Shown here piece after piece: positions 25,401 through 35,138 of a stretch of DNA of 55,085 bases; position 1 is the stretch's first letter, and every line of letters begins with the position of its first letter. The notes under the pieces are model-generated. The model did not search any database, was not told the DNA's origin, and saw only the letters and a program-made list of their open reading frames with translations. The position numbers and the translations under genes are program-made. The stretch is from Bythopirellula sp. (GTDB lineage Bacteria; Planctomycetota; Planctomycetia; Pirellulales; Lacipirellulaceae), in NCBI GenBank assembly GCA_028285205.1, contig JANQQA010000226.1, forward strand, positions 1 to 55,085. Reading direction: 5' to 3'.

Positions 25401-28400
25401 GGTCCTGGACCGACCAACCCGGCGTCAGTAAAGTTTGTGGCATTTGCGACAGCCGTTACCGTGCCGGAGAGCTTGATCGCTTGGTTCACGACTGCCGAAA
25501 CGATATCCACATGGCCTACGTGATCACCAATGACCGAGTAGTTGCCCACGGCTCCAGCAATCGTCGGATCGATCGCTGGATAAAGAAAATCATTCGCTGT
25601 ACCGGGCAAATCGATGCGCCCAGGGAAGTCCAAAAAATTGATGGTAATACTGTTGATAAGCGGACTTGGGCCGTTCACGGAGGGTTTTGGATCGAACAGG
25701 TCGTACGACCCGCCACCCAAGGCTGGCTGCGCGTTCGCCGAGACGCTCACGACCGAAGGACCTTGCGTGTCAATGAAAATCGTTAGCGATTGAACTGCGG
25801 CGTTGGTATTGCCAGCAAGGTCCTCAGCGCTGACCAAGATTGTCCGAGGGCCGTCTGGCAATAATCCAAAGAGTCCAGCAAAGAGCTGGTCGAACATATT
25901 CACCGCCGACGTGATTTCCCAGCGACCGAACGGTTCCTGATTCGTGCCGTCTAGTGGTATCGCCACGGTCTCGCCGAGGAACACGTCGGCAGCCGTAATC
26001 GTGCCGCTACCATCCAGATCGACGTACGCTTTGACGATCGAATTGGCTTCCGCCCGTCCGAAGAATGTGGGTGTCGTATCACTGGTGAGGCGATCGATGA
26101 AGGTTATCGGAGTTGTCAGCACGCCGGTATCACTATCAGCATGCAGTCCGTCAGCTGCAAGGAGAGGGCTGCCGAACGAAATTAGCGGAGCCACGGTATC
26201 GACGACCATCTCGAAAGATTGGCTGCGTGCGCCGTAGCCGAATTGCCCGGACGTGGCTGGGTCGATGATCTCAACGCCGGCGCTGATGAAGTGGCTGCCA
26301 TCGGCCAAGACCAATGCGCCACCGATCGCATCGGTGCCGAAGTCGAAACGATATACGCCCGGCACACCCGCCAATGGCACGGCGTAGCCAACCGGTGTCA
26401 GAGGCGGTTGCCCGGGCTGCTGCGGCGCACCTTCGATGAAGACCGGCACGCGGAATCCGGCTCCACCGGCTAGCGCAGCTGCTTGCGATGGGTTGAATGG
26501 CATGGGGATCACTTCGTCCGCTGGAGTGCCTGGAGCCGGATTGCCAGGCAGGTCGTTCAGCAAGATGTTGTCATTCAAGCGGAATGTAACAATTGGCGTG
26601 CTATCACGCGTCGTATCGTCGAATTGCGAACGACCGGTGTCGGTTGTTTCGATGATAAACGCATCTCCGACAGCCGGTGCAGTCAGCAATCCGGCCCCGA
26701 CCGTGAACTGCCCCGTCACGTTGTTGAACGCCATAATCACAGCAGAACGGCCGGCGTTCAGGCCGCTGGTGAACTCGATCGTTTTGCCGACGAAATCAAA
26801 CGCTGGCGGCGGTAGCACACCATTGGCCGGTGCAAGATTCGCGCGGAACACGGTCGCAGTTGGCGCTACTGCGTTGTTGATTGTGCCAATCTGAATGATA
26901 TCGTTCAGTTCCAGATCAAACGGCACTGGCGGGGCTTCATTGGTGATGCTCAGTTCGTAGCCATTGACGACCGAAGGATCCACGACTCCCACGCCGTTTT
27001 CGCCAAACACGTTGATGAAGTACGTCTGCCCTGCAACTACTGGTACGCGAACTCGCGCATTAGGAGTTGCGTCGGGATTGCCAAATGTGCCCGCGCCACC
27101 GACGACGTTGCCAGCCGAGTCCAACACGCGCAGCCCAAGCTGCCCGCCACCTGGCAAGAGCGCGGCATTGTAGATTTCAAAAAAGGCCGTCACATCGAGC
27201 GTGCCCGTCTGCTGCGCAACGACCTGGAAGAAATCGACATCCGCCGGAACGCCCGGATGCTCACCGAAGATGGGGAATATTGCCAGATTATCCACGTTGA
27301 TGGATTCGCCTGTGCCGAGATGCGTCGCCGTGGTGAGGAACTCGTTCGACTCCGAACCGTCAGGCCCAAAGACTAGCAGCTGAGGAACACCAGCATTGAC
27401 CGCGACGTTCGGCGTGACGACTTCGACATTGCGATACGAAATGTCAGGCATCGCCACAGCGTTGCGATACACGCGCACACGGCCTTCGCCAGGATTGAGT
27501 CCCACGGCGTTGACGGCGAAGTCGGTGGCCGGCAAAGTATTGCCTGCTCCGGTTGCAATCACGAGTGCGTCGCTCGCGCCCGGCTCGCCACCGTCCACAT
27601 CGATCAGCAGATTGGAACCGGCGGGTGCTCCCGCCACGGTCGGGGCGGGGGTAACTTGGAATGTGTCGTTGCCGCGGAGTCCACGGGCCAAAACGCTCTC
27701 GATGCCGGTGCCCAAAGTGACCGGCTGCAACTGTGTTCCATTCACATCAGTCACCGACGCCACGCGAGCCGTGGCATCGACAGCAATCGAGTCGCGGTTG
27801 TTCGTGCCCTCAATGATTACAGAATCGGTGTTGGTGGCTCCGACAGGTTCGTTGACGGTAAACGCGCCTGTGACGTTGGTGAAGTTGAACGTCGTGTTGT
27901 CGTTGACATTTTGGAATGTCCCCGCAGCCGCGCCTGTCGGTTGGTAGCTCAGCTGATCGTCGCCACTAGTCAGCGTAGCCGTCAGGGCAGCCGCACCAGC
28001 GTTGATGTTTACTGTTTCGATTCCGGCGAAACTAACGGGAGCGAAGCCAGCTTCGGTGATCGTGCGGAGCCCTAGATCGGCTGTCAATGCAGCGCCATTG
28101 CCAGTGAAGTTCAGCACATCGCTGCCGTTGTCAGGGCTGCCACCTTCGATGATGATGCTTGGAGTTTGTCCACCGAAACCTGGAAACGGATGATTCCCGG
28201 GAATCAGAAATACGTCATCGCCGCTGAGTCCCTGCAGCGTCAGCAAAGCTATGCCGATCGTACCAAAGTCTTGTCCAGGTAGACCAAAACTGTCCTTGAT
28301 AGCTACTTGTCCAAAGGACCTTACGGCGAAACTATCGTTACCTGACGTACCCAGGATTTTCAAGGTATCTACCCGAGTGCCACTGACATCGACGAATTGC

Positions 28401-30331
28401 ACCTCGGGAGCAGGACCGCCACTAACAAAGTCGGTGTACTGAACCGGCATCAGATCGTTACCGAAAACTGACCTGGCCACGATCGAACCGGAACCGGCGA
28501 AGTTGGGACCCGGCGCAAGAATGATGTTGTCTGGTGCAGCAGGCGTCGTGTACGTAAGCTGGTCGCCAATACCTTGCCCGTCGATGACGGCACTTTCGAT
28601 AGTAGCCAACGTGATCGGAACCGGACCGGCACCTGACACGACCGCGTCGTCATCGGTCGTAACGGCGAAGTTGATATTGTCACCACCGGTGGTGCCGCTG
28701 ATGATCGCCCGGTCGGAACCCGCCGTCGGATCGCCACCGTTGATCGTGATGCCAGTCAAGCCGCTGGGCGTGTTGGGATTGTTGGTGCTAATCTCATCAC
28801 TGCCTCCCGCGGCATTAAGCACTAACGTAGTTTTATTGGCGAAATCTATGGTTTCGAACCCATCGATCGATACCAAACCACGATTATTTGTGGAGCCAAC
28901 CGAGTACGAGATCGCGTTGTCCGCACCGTTGCCATCGACGGTTAATGAAGCCGCAGCCACTAACTCGACGACCGGCTCCAGATTATCGAAACTGATAATC
29001 ATGTCGTTGAACAAGGTATCCGCGTCGCCATCATCGTAGGCGAGCCGCCCTTCGTCGGGCTGCAGCCCGGGCGAGTACCTGACATCCACGGGGGCCGTGT
29101 TGGGGGTACCCTGCACTTGCAGCGTGTCCGAACCTACTCCACCGTCGAATAGGATGGGCGTGCTGATCAAGCCGGTTCCGTTCACGTCCACCATCAAGCG
29201 GTCGTCGCCGCCACGGGTATTGATGCGAAGCAGGTCGTTCGCATTCATGCCCGTGGTGCCGATCGTGATGTCGGTGTCGCTTACCTGCAGGTTCGCCCCG
29301 CTCATTGAAACCGTGATCTGATCGTTGTCACTTTCGCCTTCAATGATCAACTCGTCCTGATTGTTGCTATCGAACAGGTACGTATCGGCGCCTTCGAGTC
29401 GATTGGTGTTACTCCCGCCCGGAGCGGGCAAGAAATCTGCAACAAACGTGGCGGTGGTGGTTTGCGCTCCACCCTGCAGCACAAAGTCGTTGACGTCGGT
29501 GAAGCTGATCGTTGGCAGCCGGTCAGAAATCACTTCGTCGGTTTCCGCTGCGTTAGCGTGCTGCACACGCGCGATCGCCTCGCCAAGGCCGAGGTTCACG
29601 GTCAGATCATCGTTGTCCGCGTCTTGACCATCAAAGAAGATGTTCTCGAATCCGCTGACCGTCTGCGATGCGCCTAAGCCTGTGATGGTCTGATTCGCCG
29701 GCACCAAGGCCGAGGGTTGGATCACAACGGAATCATTTACCCGGAGATTTCCGTTGAGCACCAGCGTGTCGCTTCCGCTGCCGTTGCTGCCGCCGCGAAT
29801 GTCAAACTCGGTGACGACCGGAAGACCACCAATACTGTCGTCAAAGACCAACGTGTCGTCATTGTCTTGCAGGTCGACAACGACCGTAGTTGTGAGCGCA
29901 TTCACCAACACCGCGCCGGCGCCGGGCAACAGGTCGAACTGGACTGGTACAAACGCCTGCGTGCCACCTGAGCCCGCAATCGGGAAGACGCCAATACCGA
30001 TCGCATTAACACCGGTAGGATCGGTAACCAGCAGCCCGTTTTGCACACCTGCGCCTTCGGTCGGATCGGGATCCAGCATCGCAAATGCGAGGGTAACACG
30101 GTTATCCTCTTGAACCGTGTCGCCACCGAGCATTCCCGATTCATCTTTGATCGTGACGAAGCTCGTGACCGGGTCGATAAACACATCGACCGCCAACATT
30201 CGGCGGTCTTCAAGTGTTTCTACCCGCATTGGGCGTGCGACCGTCGACTGCGAACGTTGCTTGCGGCGCACGCCTCTCGGCAAGCGGCGTATTGTAAGAG
30301 CATCAGCGAGTATAGATTTCCAGCGCAGCAT
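22415..30331 (-). CDS. giant LEPR-XLL extracellular protein with RTX-like, pre-peptidase, Ig-like and FG-GAP-type segments
   Basis: 2638 residues. The N-terminus has a basic stretch and the planctomycete extracellular motif LEDRRMLA (residues 40-47). About 50-1000 is made of beta repeats with RTX-like GGxGSDTLxV turns. About 1030-1130 resembles a bacterial pre-peptidase C-terminal (PPC) domain (VDFFQVVAQQTGTLDVTA). About 1380-1500 holds an Ig-like adhesin domain (SDTTPTFFGRAEANSIVKAY). About 1620-1810 has near-duplicate segments (NATxFT...VGDxIxFNxGP...VGDGxSII). About 1880-2170 is FG-GAP/VCBS-like (GDFNGDGFDDLGAY). The tail 2177-2638 is Pro/Glu/Thr/Val-rich with two YxRRPxxxRY motifs. It is probably a secreted or cell-surface adhesin or matrix protein. 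There is no PEP-CTERM tail. The start is ATG at 30331. Confidence 0.85.
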   Translation of the reverse strand: MLRWKSILADALTIRRLPRGVRRKQRSQSTVARPMRVETLEDRRMLAVDVFIDPVTSFVTIKDESGMLGGDTVQEDNRVTLAFAMLDPDPTEGAGVQNGLLVTDPTGVNAIGIGVFPIAGSGGTQAFVPVQFDLLPGAGAVLVNALTTTVVVDLQDNDDTLVFDDSIGGLPVVTEFDIRGGSNGSGSDTLVLNGNLRVNDSVVIQPSALVPANQTITGLGASQTVSGFENIFFDGQDADNDDLTVNLGLGEAIARVQHANAAETDEVISDRLPTISFTDVNDFVLQGGAQTTTATFVADFLPAPGGSNTNRLEGADTYLFDSNNQDELIIEGESDNDQITVSMSGANLQVSDTDITIGTTGMNANDLLRINTRGGDDRLMVDVNGTGLISTPILFDGGVGSDTLQVQGTPNTAPVDVRYSPGLQPDEGRLAYDDGDADTLFNDMIISFDNLEPVVELVAAASLTVDGNGADNAISYSVGSTNNRGLVSIDGFETIDFANKTTLVLNAAGGSDEISTNNPNTPSGLTGITINGGDPTAGSDRAIISGTTGGDNINFAVTTDDDAVVSGAGPVPITLATIESAVIDGQGIGDQLTYTTPAAPDNIILAPGPNFAGSGSIVARSVFGNDLMPVQYTDFVSGGPAPEVQFVDVSGTRVDTLKILGTSGNDSFAVRSFGQVAIKDSFGLPGQDFGTIGIALLTLQGLSGDDVFLIPGNHPFPGFGGQTPSIIIEGGSPDNGSDVLNFTGNGAALTADLGLRTITEAGFAPVSFAGIETVNINAGAAALTATLTSGDDQLSYQPTGAAAGTFQNVNDNTTFNFTNVTGAFTVNEPVGATNTDSVIIEGTNNRDSIAVDATARVASVTDVNGTQLQPVTLGTGIESVLARGLRGNDTFQVTPAPTVAGAPAGSNLLIDVDGGEPGASDALVIATGAGNTLPATDFAVNAVGLNPGEGRVRVYRNAVAMPDISYRNVEVVTPNVAVNAGVPQLLVFGPDGSESNEFLTTATHLGTGESINVDNLAIFPIFGEHPGVPADVDFFQVVAQQTGTLDVTAFFEIYNAALLPGGGQLGLRVLDSAGNVVGGAGTFGNPDATPNARVRVPVVAGQTYFINVFGENGVGVVDPSVVNGYELSITNEAPPVPFDLELNDIIQIGTINNAVAPTATVFRANLAPANGVLPPPAFDFVGKTIEFTSGLNAGRSAVIMAFNNVTGQFTVGAGLLTAPAVGDAFIIETTDTGRSQFDDTTRDSTPIVTFRLNDNILLNDLPGNPAPGTPADEVIPMPFNPSQAAALAGGAGFRVPVFIEGAPQQPGQPPLTPVGYAVPLAGVPGVYRFDFGTDAIGGALVLADGSHFISAGVEIIDPATSGQFGYGARSQSFEMVVDTVAPLISFGSPLLAADGLHADSDTGVLTTPITFIDRLTSDTTPTFFGRAEANSIVKAYVDLDGSGTITAADVFLGETVAIPLDGTNQEPFGRWEITSAVNMFDQLFAGLFGLLPDGPRTILVSAEDLAGNTNAAVQSLTIFIDTQGPSVVSVSANAQPALGGGSYDLFDPKPSVNGPSPLINSITINFLDFPGRIDLPGTANDFLYPAIDPTIAGAVGNYSVIGDHVGHVDIVSAVVNQAIKLSGTVTAVANATNFTDAGLVGPGPVPAVGDFITFNNGPNALVLQRITMFNAATGAITLDQSSGVAPAVGDGYSIITAASLAHAMFPTGNATFQETVTTAGNATTFTAANVVGAGFPVTVGDYIRFNTGPAAGTLATPNIRRVTAFNAGTGQITLDSALPAAPLVGDGFSIISGTSGTAAPVLTVVGNTASVTLNFAQPLPDDRFTLTVSDNLVDPAGNKLDGESDAAQPTDNPVSLLPLGISGDGVPGGDFVGRFTVDTRAEIGVWAAGIAAIDINGNLQYDPENVDASNRDINFQIGFSSDNVFAGKFGLSSIIPTQASGFDTLAAYGRVGNQWRWMIDTNHDGTITPGVDIITNDVLNINGLPVAGNFDGNSANGDEIGVFDGSTWYLDTNRNFMIDAGDTTVASNYSGFPIVGDFNGDGFDDLGAYTAVTNQFGGNLVSIDTNRSGTFNTQFRVGVGGGGANGFNMYPGVRERAVAADMDGDRIDDIGFWVPDGATLSPSDQGEWYFFVSGGASLLNRVSNNFLAYAPTPFGPDFSARFGNSFAWPIVGNFDPPVTAAAGIPQTTSSTNASSSTQVQLPENPVPPESAEAAAVNSEVSSEGPSQTPQPEVENEIVPVVTEPAPVVTPAEEPEAASAPTTTAEPVEVEPAVEVATVPESTPNTTGASPTSDPTTAVEMVEPTPVLPPDQSRNAEETEQPTNESTHAILAPKSITMASWWGGTRAVAPVETVPPNSRTAPGEPKQVPQVPTVEMPAVETPAFEETLAPINTEATANQQVVAPQAPIKNGYNRRPRWLRYLKPVVVATSTVPEVVHQVETQPPVVHQSETTATQTQGINTAPVEEPAAKTISETVETAESTTQQPQPTTRGYQRRPHLQRYRVSAPVINSTLTEAANAAQTQQFVTTQREAAPSVPPVSQLVASSESVVPDMPSARMRLASILGFSAQSNDRQGVQTRSTPTFNGYELGAQQALDAAFDGATDFRSVGTVDLDTAAGGQHSDNNAQDEAISELEAELV

Positions 30332-30576
30332 CTAAAGAGCCCCCCTCCGCGAAGCATGGATCAGCGATGTCGTTCAGGCTCGTGCCTGGTTTCCCCGGAC
30401 GGCCTGCTGGGGAGTCAATCCTTCGTAGAAAGCCTCTCTAAGCCCTGTATTCCTAGGCAGAAAGACCTTAATCCATGCTAGACAGGGGCTGCTAGCAACG
30501 CAAACAAATAGCCGCTAGAAGTAGCGCTGTAACGACTTTGCGGATGGGAGTGGCTGGCAGAGAGTTTATGCGGCCA

Positions 30577-31824
30577 CTAGAATTCCCACTCGGCACGGCC
30601 CACTAGGCCATCGAAAGTCAGAATGCTGCTCAGATCGTCGAAGTTATGCGTCTGAGCCGCGTTGATGAATTCCTCGGTCTTCACTACGTTGAACCACGTG
30701 CTGACCATGTAGCCGGTCGAAAATCGCAAGCGACGACGAGGGGCGACCCAGCCAAAGCCAAGTTCTAAATCGAATCCCGGCACGACGCGTCCAGCGGACC
30801 AGCTCGTGATGGCTTCAGGACCGGGACCGTTGAATGTGTTGAACTGCGCGTAGTCGGCTTTGAACTCACCGACCATCAGGTTAGAGATTCCTTGGCCGTA
30901 GACATACAGGCCTGTCACCGTCGAGTGCCGTTCGCCCTCCAAGCCCAGGCGAATGCCGCCGCCGTCGAAGTCGACATTGGTGCCGACCGAGGTGGTTCCG
31001 GTAACTAGGAACTGCGAGCGGAAGTCTTGATCGAGCCGTGCGTAGCGGACGCCGACAATGTAATTCACGATGTCGGCAAACTCGCTCCGATAGTTTCCAC
31101 ATTGGTCACACTGAAGTGGTTCGCACCCATCAAAGAGAGCTTTGAAGTCGAGATCGACGAAGTCGTATTCAATCCCGGTTTGAGCGCGCGCGTCTAGCGT
31201 GTCGGTCGTAGCGTTCATCGAAAGTGGATGAGTCACGAGCGATCGCAACAAGATCGGCGCATCGACGGTAACCGAGTCGGCGTCGTCCGCACGGAAGTAC
31301 GTGTACTGCGCGGTTAAACTAGAATCAGGTTGGATGCGGAGGCTAAACCCGGCGCGGAAAGCGGGCTCGTAGCCGAAGTCAACGACTGCCGCCGGACCGA
31401 CGGGAACCTCGGCCCCCAACGCGGGCGCCACCGGCCCGTCAATGGGCAGAGCATACGTGACTTCCGCATTCCGCGGACGAATGTACAGGAAGTCGCCAAA
31501 CAGTCCCGAGCGATGCTCATACTGAAAGGGAATCGGACTGTTGTGCAGCCAGTTGCTGAAGCGACTCTTGAACGGTGCCTGAGTCCCAACGACGCGCTGC
31601 TGATTTGGAGCCATCATTGGCGGCTGGCCTGGGACGGTCGCCGGGATCGAATACCCCGCCATGGGACCGTCCAGATGTACCGCGCCGTCGGGTGCCACTT
31701 GCATGACAGGTTGCACGCCATAGTTCGCTCGTGCTGGCGTCACAAACTGCTGCGCAAGAGCCTTGCTGCTGGCACACAGCAAGGCCAAGAGAATCAGCAA
31801 AAATGTCGGTTGCCGCTTTAGCAT
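30577..31824 (-). CDS. Lpg1974-type outer membrane beta-barrel porin
   Basis: 415 residues from ATG 31824, which gives a clean signal peptide (MLKRQPTFLLILLALLCASSKALAQ); a GTG 84 bp upstream would bury it. After a Pro-rich linker (residues 30-100) the barrel begins with RSGLFGDFLYIRPRNAEVTYA and ends in an aromatic C-terminal strand, GLVGRAEWEF. Alternating hydrophobic/polar strands fill the rest (FRAGFSLRIQPDSSLTAQYTYF, VGVRYARLDQDFRSQF, FDLELGFGWVAPRRRLRFS). This matches the Legionella-type pore-forming OMP family that is abundant in planctomycetes. It has a CEPLQCDQCG cluster in a loop. It is in the same direction as the giant protein gene downstream of it, 245 bp away. Substrate unknown. 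Confidence 0.82.
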   Translation of the reverse strand: MLKRQPTFLLILLALLCASSKALAQQFVTPARANYGVQPVMQVAPDGAVHLDGPMAGYSIPATVPGQPPMMAPNQQRVVGTQAPFKSRFSNWLHNSPIPFQYEHRSGLFGDFLYIRPRNAEVTYALPIDGPVAPALGAEVPVGPAAVVDFGYEPAFRAGFSLRIQPDSSLTAQYTYFRADDADSVTVDAPILLRSLVTHPLSMNATTDTLDARAQTGIEYDFVDLDFKALFDGCEPLQCDQCGNYRSEFADIVNYIVGVRYARLDQDFRSQFLVTGTTSVGTNVDFDGGGIRLGLEGERHSTVTGLYVYGQGISNLMVGEFKADYAQFNTFNGPGPEAITSWSAGRVVPGFDLELGFGWVAPRRRLRFSTGYMVSTWFNVVKTEEFINAAQTHNFDDLSSILTFDGLVGRAEWEF

Positions 31825-32209
31825 CGGTTTAGCGATTCCTGCGAGAACGGCGGAAAAACTCAGAAACTTTCGCCGCGAAGGGCTGGCTTGTAGAACAATC
31901 CTAGCCACCGGTCAACACCGCTTAGCCGTTGGTGTATCAGGACTTCGGGAGAAATCGGTCCAATTCTCGATGTTAGTCGTCACGATAGCAGTGCTGGTAC
32001 GGCTGAAAAAAGTTAGTGAATCCGTGTGCGAACAACTGACAAGGATCGCTGGGTAGATTCGAGCGACGGAGTGCGCAAATGGATCGCGCGAAACTATCCC
32101 TGCGCAAACGAGCTTACGCACACTTTCACCCAATCAGACAGCGGCTCCGTGAACCGCCCGGATGTAGCTCGCTCACGCGAACGCCCCGTAGCTGGCCGCA
32201 AATCTTAGA
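31825..32209. other. 385-bp intergenic region
   Basis: Between the sulfatase stop codon and the OMP start codon, both leftward. It should hold the OMP promoter on the minus strand. I see no clear repeat, hairpin or gene. Confidence 0.4.
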
Positions 32210-33658
32210 TCACTCCGTTAACAGAGTCGCAGCTGCTCGAAACGCTTTATGTCCCGTCGAACCGTCTCCTAAGATCGGGTAACTTCGCTTCGGAAGTTTT
32301 TGACGAAACTCTTGCAATACTCCTTCGTTGTCGACCGAGCGAGCAAGGTTGGTCCATTCGTGCGGATCTGCCTGACGGTCGTACAGTTCTTCCGAGCCAT
32401 CGCGATAGCGAATGTAGCGGTACCGTTGCGATACGAGCGCGATGTTGCCGGGTCCAAAACTGCATCGGGCCAGATGATCCCAATCGGCTTGCGAGTTTTC
32501 AAGCAGCAGACGAAGTGAGTTTCCTTCCAGTCGTGGATCGGGCTTCGCATCTGTAAGATCCAACAAAGTCGGATAGATATCGAGTAGCTGCACTGGCTGA
32601 TCGCAGACTGCGCCCTTCACGATTCCTGGACCCGCGATGATCAGCGGCACCCCCGTACTGTCTTGCCACAGGCTCCGTTTGGCCCATCTTTCCTTTTCTC
32701 CCAGATGAAAGCCGTGATCGCTGAACAACACAACCACGGTATTCTCCGCGTGATCACTTTGTTCCAAGGCCTCCAACACTCTGCCTATCTGTGCATCGAC
32801 AAAACTCACGCAGGCCAAATACGACTGCACAAGTGGCTTCCACTCGTCGTTGCGCGTAACCCATTCGTGTGGCGGGGCGACATGCTCACGGCGCGTCAGA
32901 GCCACGGCGTACGGAGAAAGGTCTTCGAGATCGTCGACTCTCACTTCCGGCAACCGAACAGTTTCCAGCGGGTAGAGGTCGAACCACTTTTGCGGAACGA
33001 ACTGTGGGACGTGCGGTCGAAAAAAACCCACACCAAGAAACAACGGCCGATCGAAGCTCTTGTTGAGCTGTTCCACAGCCCAGTCAGCAATCTGATAGTC
33101 TGGCATCTGCTCATCACGGTTCGGATAAGTCCCCCAATCCCAGAGCGGATGTCCCGGGTAGGAGCTTATCTTCAGCTTTGGACGTGGCCCAAATCCTCCA
33201 AATGTACCAGCGTAGTTGGGCAGGTACTGTTCATTCTGCCGTCCACCGCTGTGAAAGAGCTTTCCAGCGCCCGCGACGAAGTAGCCTTCCTCTTCAACGC
33301 TTTGCGGAAGTAGCTTGCTCTTGCTCGCAATCGGTGATTCCGCGAGAGCGGGATTGAGAAAGTAGATGCCCGTCGTGCTGGGATACAACGACGCCATCAT
33401 GCTGGCCCGCGAGGGGTTGCACACCGGCGATTGGCAATGGGCGTTGGTGAAGAGCACGCCGCGCTCGGCCAAGCGATCGATATTGGGCGTCTGGGCTTGT
33501 GGATGGCCGCCCATGCAACCGACCCAATCATTTAGATCATCAACGGCAATCAGCAGTATGTTCGGCGACTCTGCGCTGACCACTGGCGGCTTGCCAAGGA
33601 CGACAGTCCAAACGAGCGTCGTCGTGGCGACGAGTTGTGCAATCCATTTCAAACACAT
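32210..33658 (-). CDS. sulfatase, iduronate-2-sulfatase-like
   Basis: 482 residues with an N-terminal signal peptide (residues 1-29), so exported. Formylglycine-dependent sulfatase: metal ligands in LLIAVDDLND (Asp40, Asp41), and the active-site CNPSR (Cys80 to Arg84), which is the C-x-P-S-R consensus for conversion to formylglycine. Further family blocks are GHPQAQTPNIDRLAERG, VVVLFSDHGFHLGEKE and LLDIYPTLLDL. It hydrolyses sulfate esters, probably on sulfated polysaccharides. It is last in a leftward row: DUF1549/DUF1553 protein, DUF1501 protein, sulfatase, with gaps of 1 and 12 bp, so surely one operon. The maturation enzyme is not in the window. Confidence 0.92.
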   Translation of the reverse strand: MCLKWIAQLVATTTLVWTVVLGKPPVVSAESPNILLIAVDDLNDWVGCMGGHPQAQTPNIDRLAERGVLFTNAHCQSPVCNPSRASMMASLYPSTTGIYFLNPALAESPIASKSKLLPQSVEEEGYFVAGAGKLFHSGGRQNEQYLPNYAGTFGGFGPRPKLKISSYPGHPLWDWGTYPNRDEQMPDYQIADWAVEQLNKSFDRPLFLGVGFFRPHVPQFVPQKWFDLYPLETVRLPEVRVDDLEDLSPYAVALTRREHVAPPHEWVTRNDEWKPLVQSYLACVSFVDAQIGRVLEALEQSDHAENTVVVLFSDHGFHLGEKERWAKRSLWQDSTGVPLIIAGPGIVKGAVCDQPVQLLDIYPTLLDLTDAKPDPRLEGNSLRLLLENSQADWDHLARCSFGPGNIALVSQRYRYIRYRDGSEELYDRQADPHEWTNLARSVDNEGVLQEFRQKLPKRSYPILGDGSTGHKAFRAAATLLTE

Positions 33659-33670
33659 TGCTATTCCTGC

Positions 33671-35137
33671 TTAAGCGAAAACCGCTTCCACGACGCGAGA
33701 AGGCTTGGTCACATTCGATAGTCGCTGATTGAGACCCTGGAACGGATAGGTCAGACGCTTATGATCGAGTCCCAACGCCCGTAACATCGTGGCATGGAAG
33801 TCGTGTGGAGTGACGGGGTTTTCGACGGCTTCATAGCCGACTTCATCCGTTTGACCGTAGGTAAAACCGGACTTCATGCCGCCGCCAGCCAGCCAGATGG
33901 TGAACGCCCCCGGATTATGGTCGCGACCGATGAGCTTCATTTCCACACCATTGCGGTTCTCGCGCATCGGCGTGCGGCCAAATTCGCCCCCCCAGATGAC
34001 AAGGGTCTCGTCCAACAGGCCGCGCTGCTTGAGATCGGTCAACAGCGCCGTCATTGGCCGATCGACTTCGCGGCACCGATCAGAGAATCCGGCGTTCAAA
34101 GCTTCGTTGGCACCCGCGCCATGCGAATCCCAACCCCAGTGGAAGAGCTGAATAAACCGCACGTCTCGCTCCACCAACCTACGCGCGAGCAGGCAGTTGT
34201 TTGCGAACGAATCTTTGCCGGGCTGTGTTCCGTACAACTCGTGAATATGTTGCGGCTCGTCCTTGAGATCAAAAGCCTCGGTGGCTGAGGTCTGCATCCG
34301 GAAAGCCATCTCGTATTGCGAGATGCGCGTCAGCGTTTCCGGGTCGCCCTTCGCGTCATACGTTTCCTGATTGATCTTCTTTATTGAGTCAAGCATCCGC
34401 CGACGGATGGTGGGTGTCACGGCCTTCGGGTTGGAGAGATACAACACCGGCTCCCCTTTGCTCCGACACTGCACACCCTGATACACCGACGGCACGAACC
34501 CTGAACCCCATGCCGATTTGCCGGCTGAGGGAGTGTGGCCGCCAGAGATCAATACGATGAAACCCGGCAAATTCTGATTGTCGCTGCCAAGTCCGTAGGT
34601 GACCCAGGAACCAAACGACGGATAGCCTAGATTGGGATTGCCGGTATGCAGCAGCAGCTGCGCCGGGGCGTGATTGAATTGGTCCGTCTTCATCGATTTG
34701 ATGAAGCAGACCTCGTCGGCCACCGACCGGAAATGCGGCAGTCGATCAGAGACCCACTGACCACTTTCGCCAACTTGCTTAAAGTCGAACTGGGGTGCCA
34801 GCATGAATGGCACGCCCTGGATAAACGCAAATCGTTTACCTTCCAAGAACGACTGAGGGCAGGGCTGACCATCGAGCTTCTGGAGCTCGGGTTTGAAGTC
34901 GAACAGTTCAAGCTGGCTAGGAGCGCCTGCCATGTGCAGGAAAATCACCCGTTTAGCCTTTGGGCGGAAATGCGGAATCGTAGGCACGCTCGCGGCGGAC
35001 GGAGCACTCGCAACCGCCTGCTGGCGATTCTGAAGCGCCAGCCAGAGTGCACCCAGGCCCGTCGGACAAGAACCTAGGAAGTGACGTCGCGTCACGCCCG
35101 CAAGGTGCTGAAGTTGCTCTTGAGGTTCGAGGTTCAT
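33671..35137 (-). CDS. DUF1501 protein with Tat-type signal
   Basis: 488 residues. The N-terminus has a twin-arginine-like signal (TRRHFLGSCPTGLGALWLAL, residues 16-35), so it is exported folded. The DUF1501 body shows the usual blocks: AKRVIFLHMAGAPSQLELFD, GSWVTYGLGSDNQNLPGFIVL, LLARRLVERDVRFIQLFHWGWDSHG, VIWGGEFGRTPM, GRDHNPGAFTIWLAGGGMKSG and a C-terminal GLDHKRLTYPFQGLNQRL. This alkaline phosphatase/sulfatase-fold family is almost always paired in planctomycetes with a DUF1549/DUF1553 partner, as here. The biochemical role is not established. Confidence 0.92.
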   Translation of the reverse strand: MNLEPQEQLQHLAGVTRRHFLGSCPTGLGALWLALQNRQQAVASAPSAASVPTIPHFRPKAKRVIFLHMAGAPSQLELFDFKPELQKLDGQPCPQSFLEGKRFAFIQGVPFMLAPQFDFKQVGESGQWVSDRLPHFRSVADEVCFIKSMKTDQFNHAPAQLLLHTGNPNLGYPSFGSWVTYGLGSDNQNLPGFIVLISGGHTPSAGKSAWGSGFVPSVYQGVQCRSKGEPVLYLSNPKAVTPTIRRRMLDSIKKINQETYDAKGDPETLTRISQYEMAFRMQTSATEAFDLKDEPQHIHELYGTQPGKDSFANNCLLARRLVERDVRFIQLFHWGWDSHGAGANEALNAGFSDRCREVDRPMTALLTDLKQRGLLDETLVIWGGEFGRTPMRENRNGVEMKLIGRDHNPGAFTIWLAGGGMKSGFTYGQTDEVGYEAVENPVTPHDFHATMLRALGLDHKRLTYPFQGLNQRLSNVTKPSRVVEAVFA

Positions 35138-35138
35138 G

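Noticed and set aside
22415..30331. Reading the giant gene's internal repeats as a CRISPR array
   Set aside because: The repeats are long, translated and diverged; there are no short identical repeats with unique spacers.
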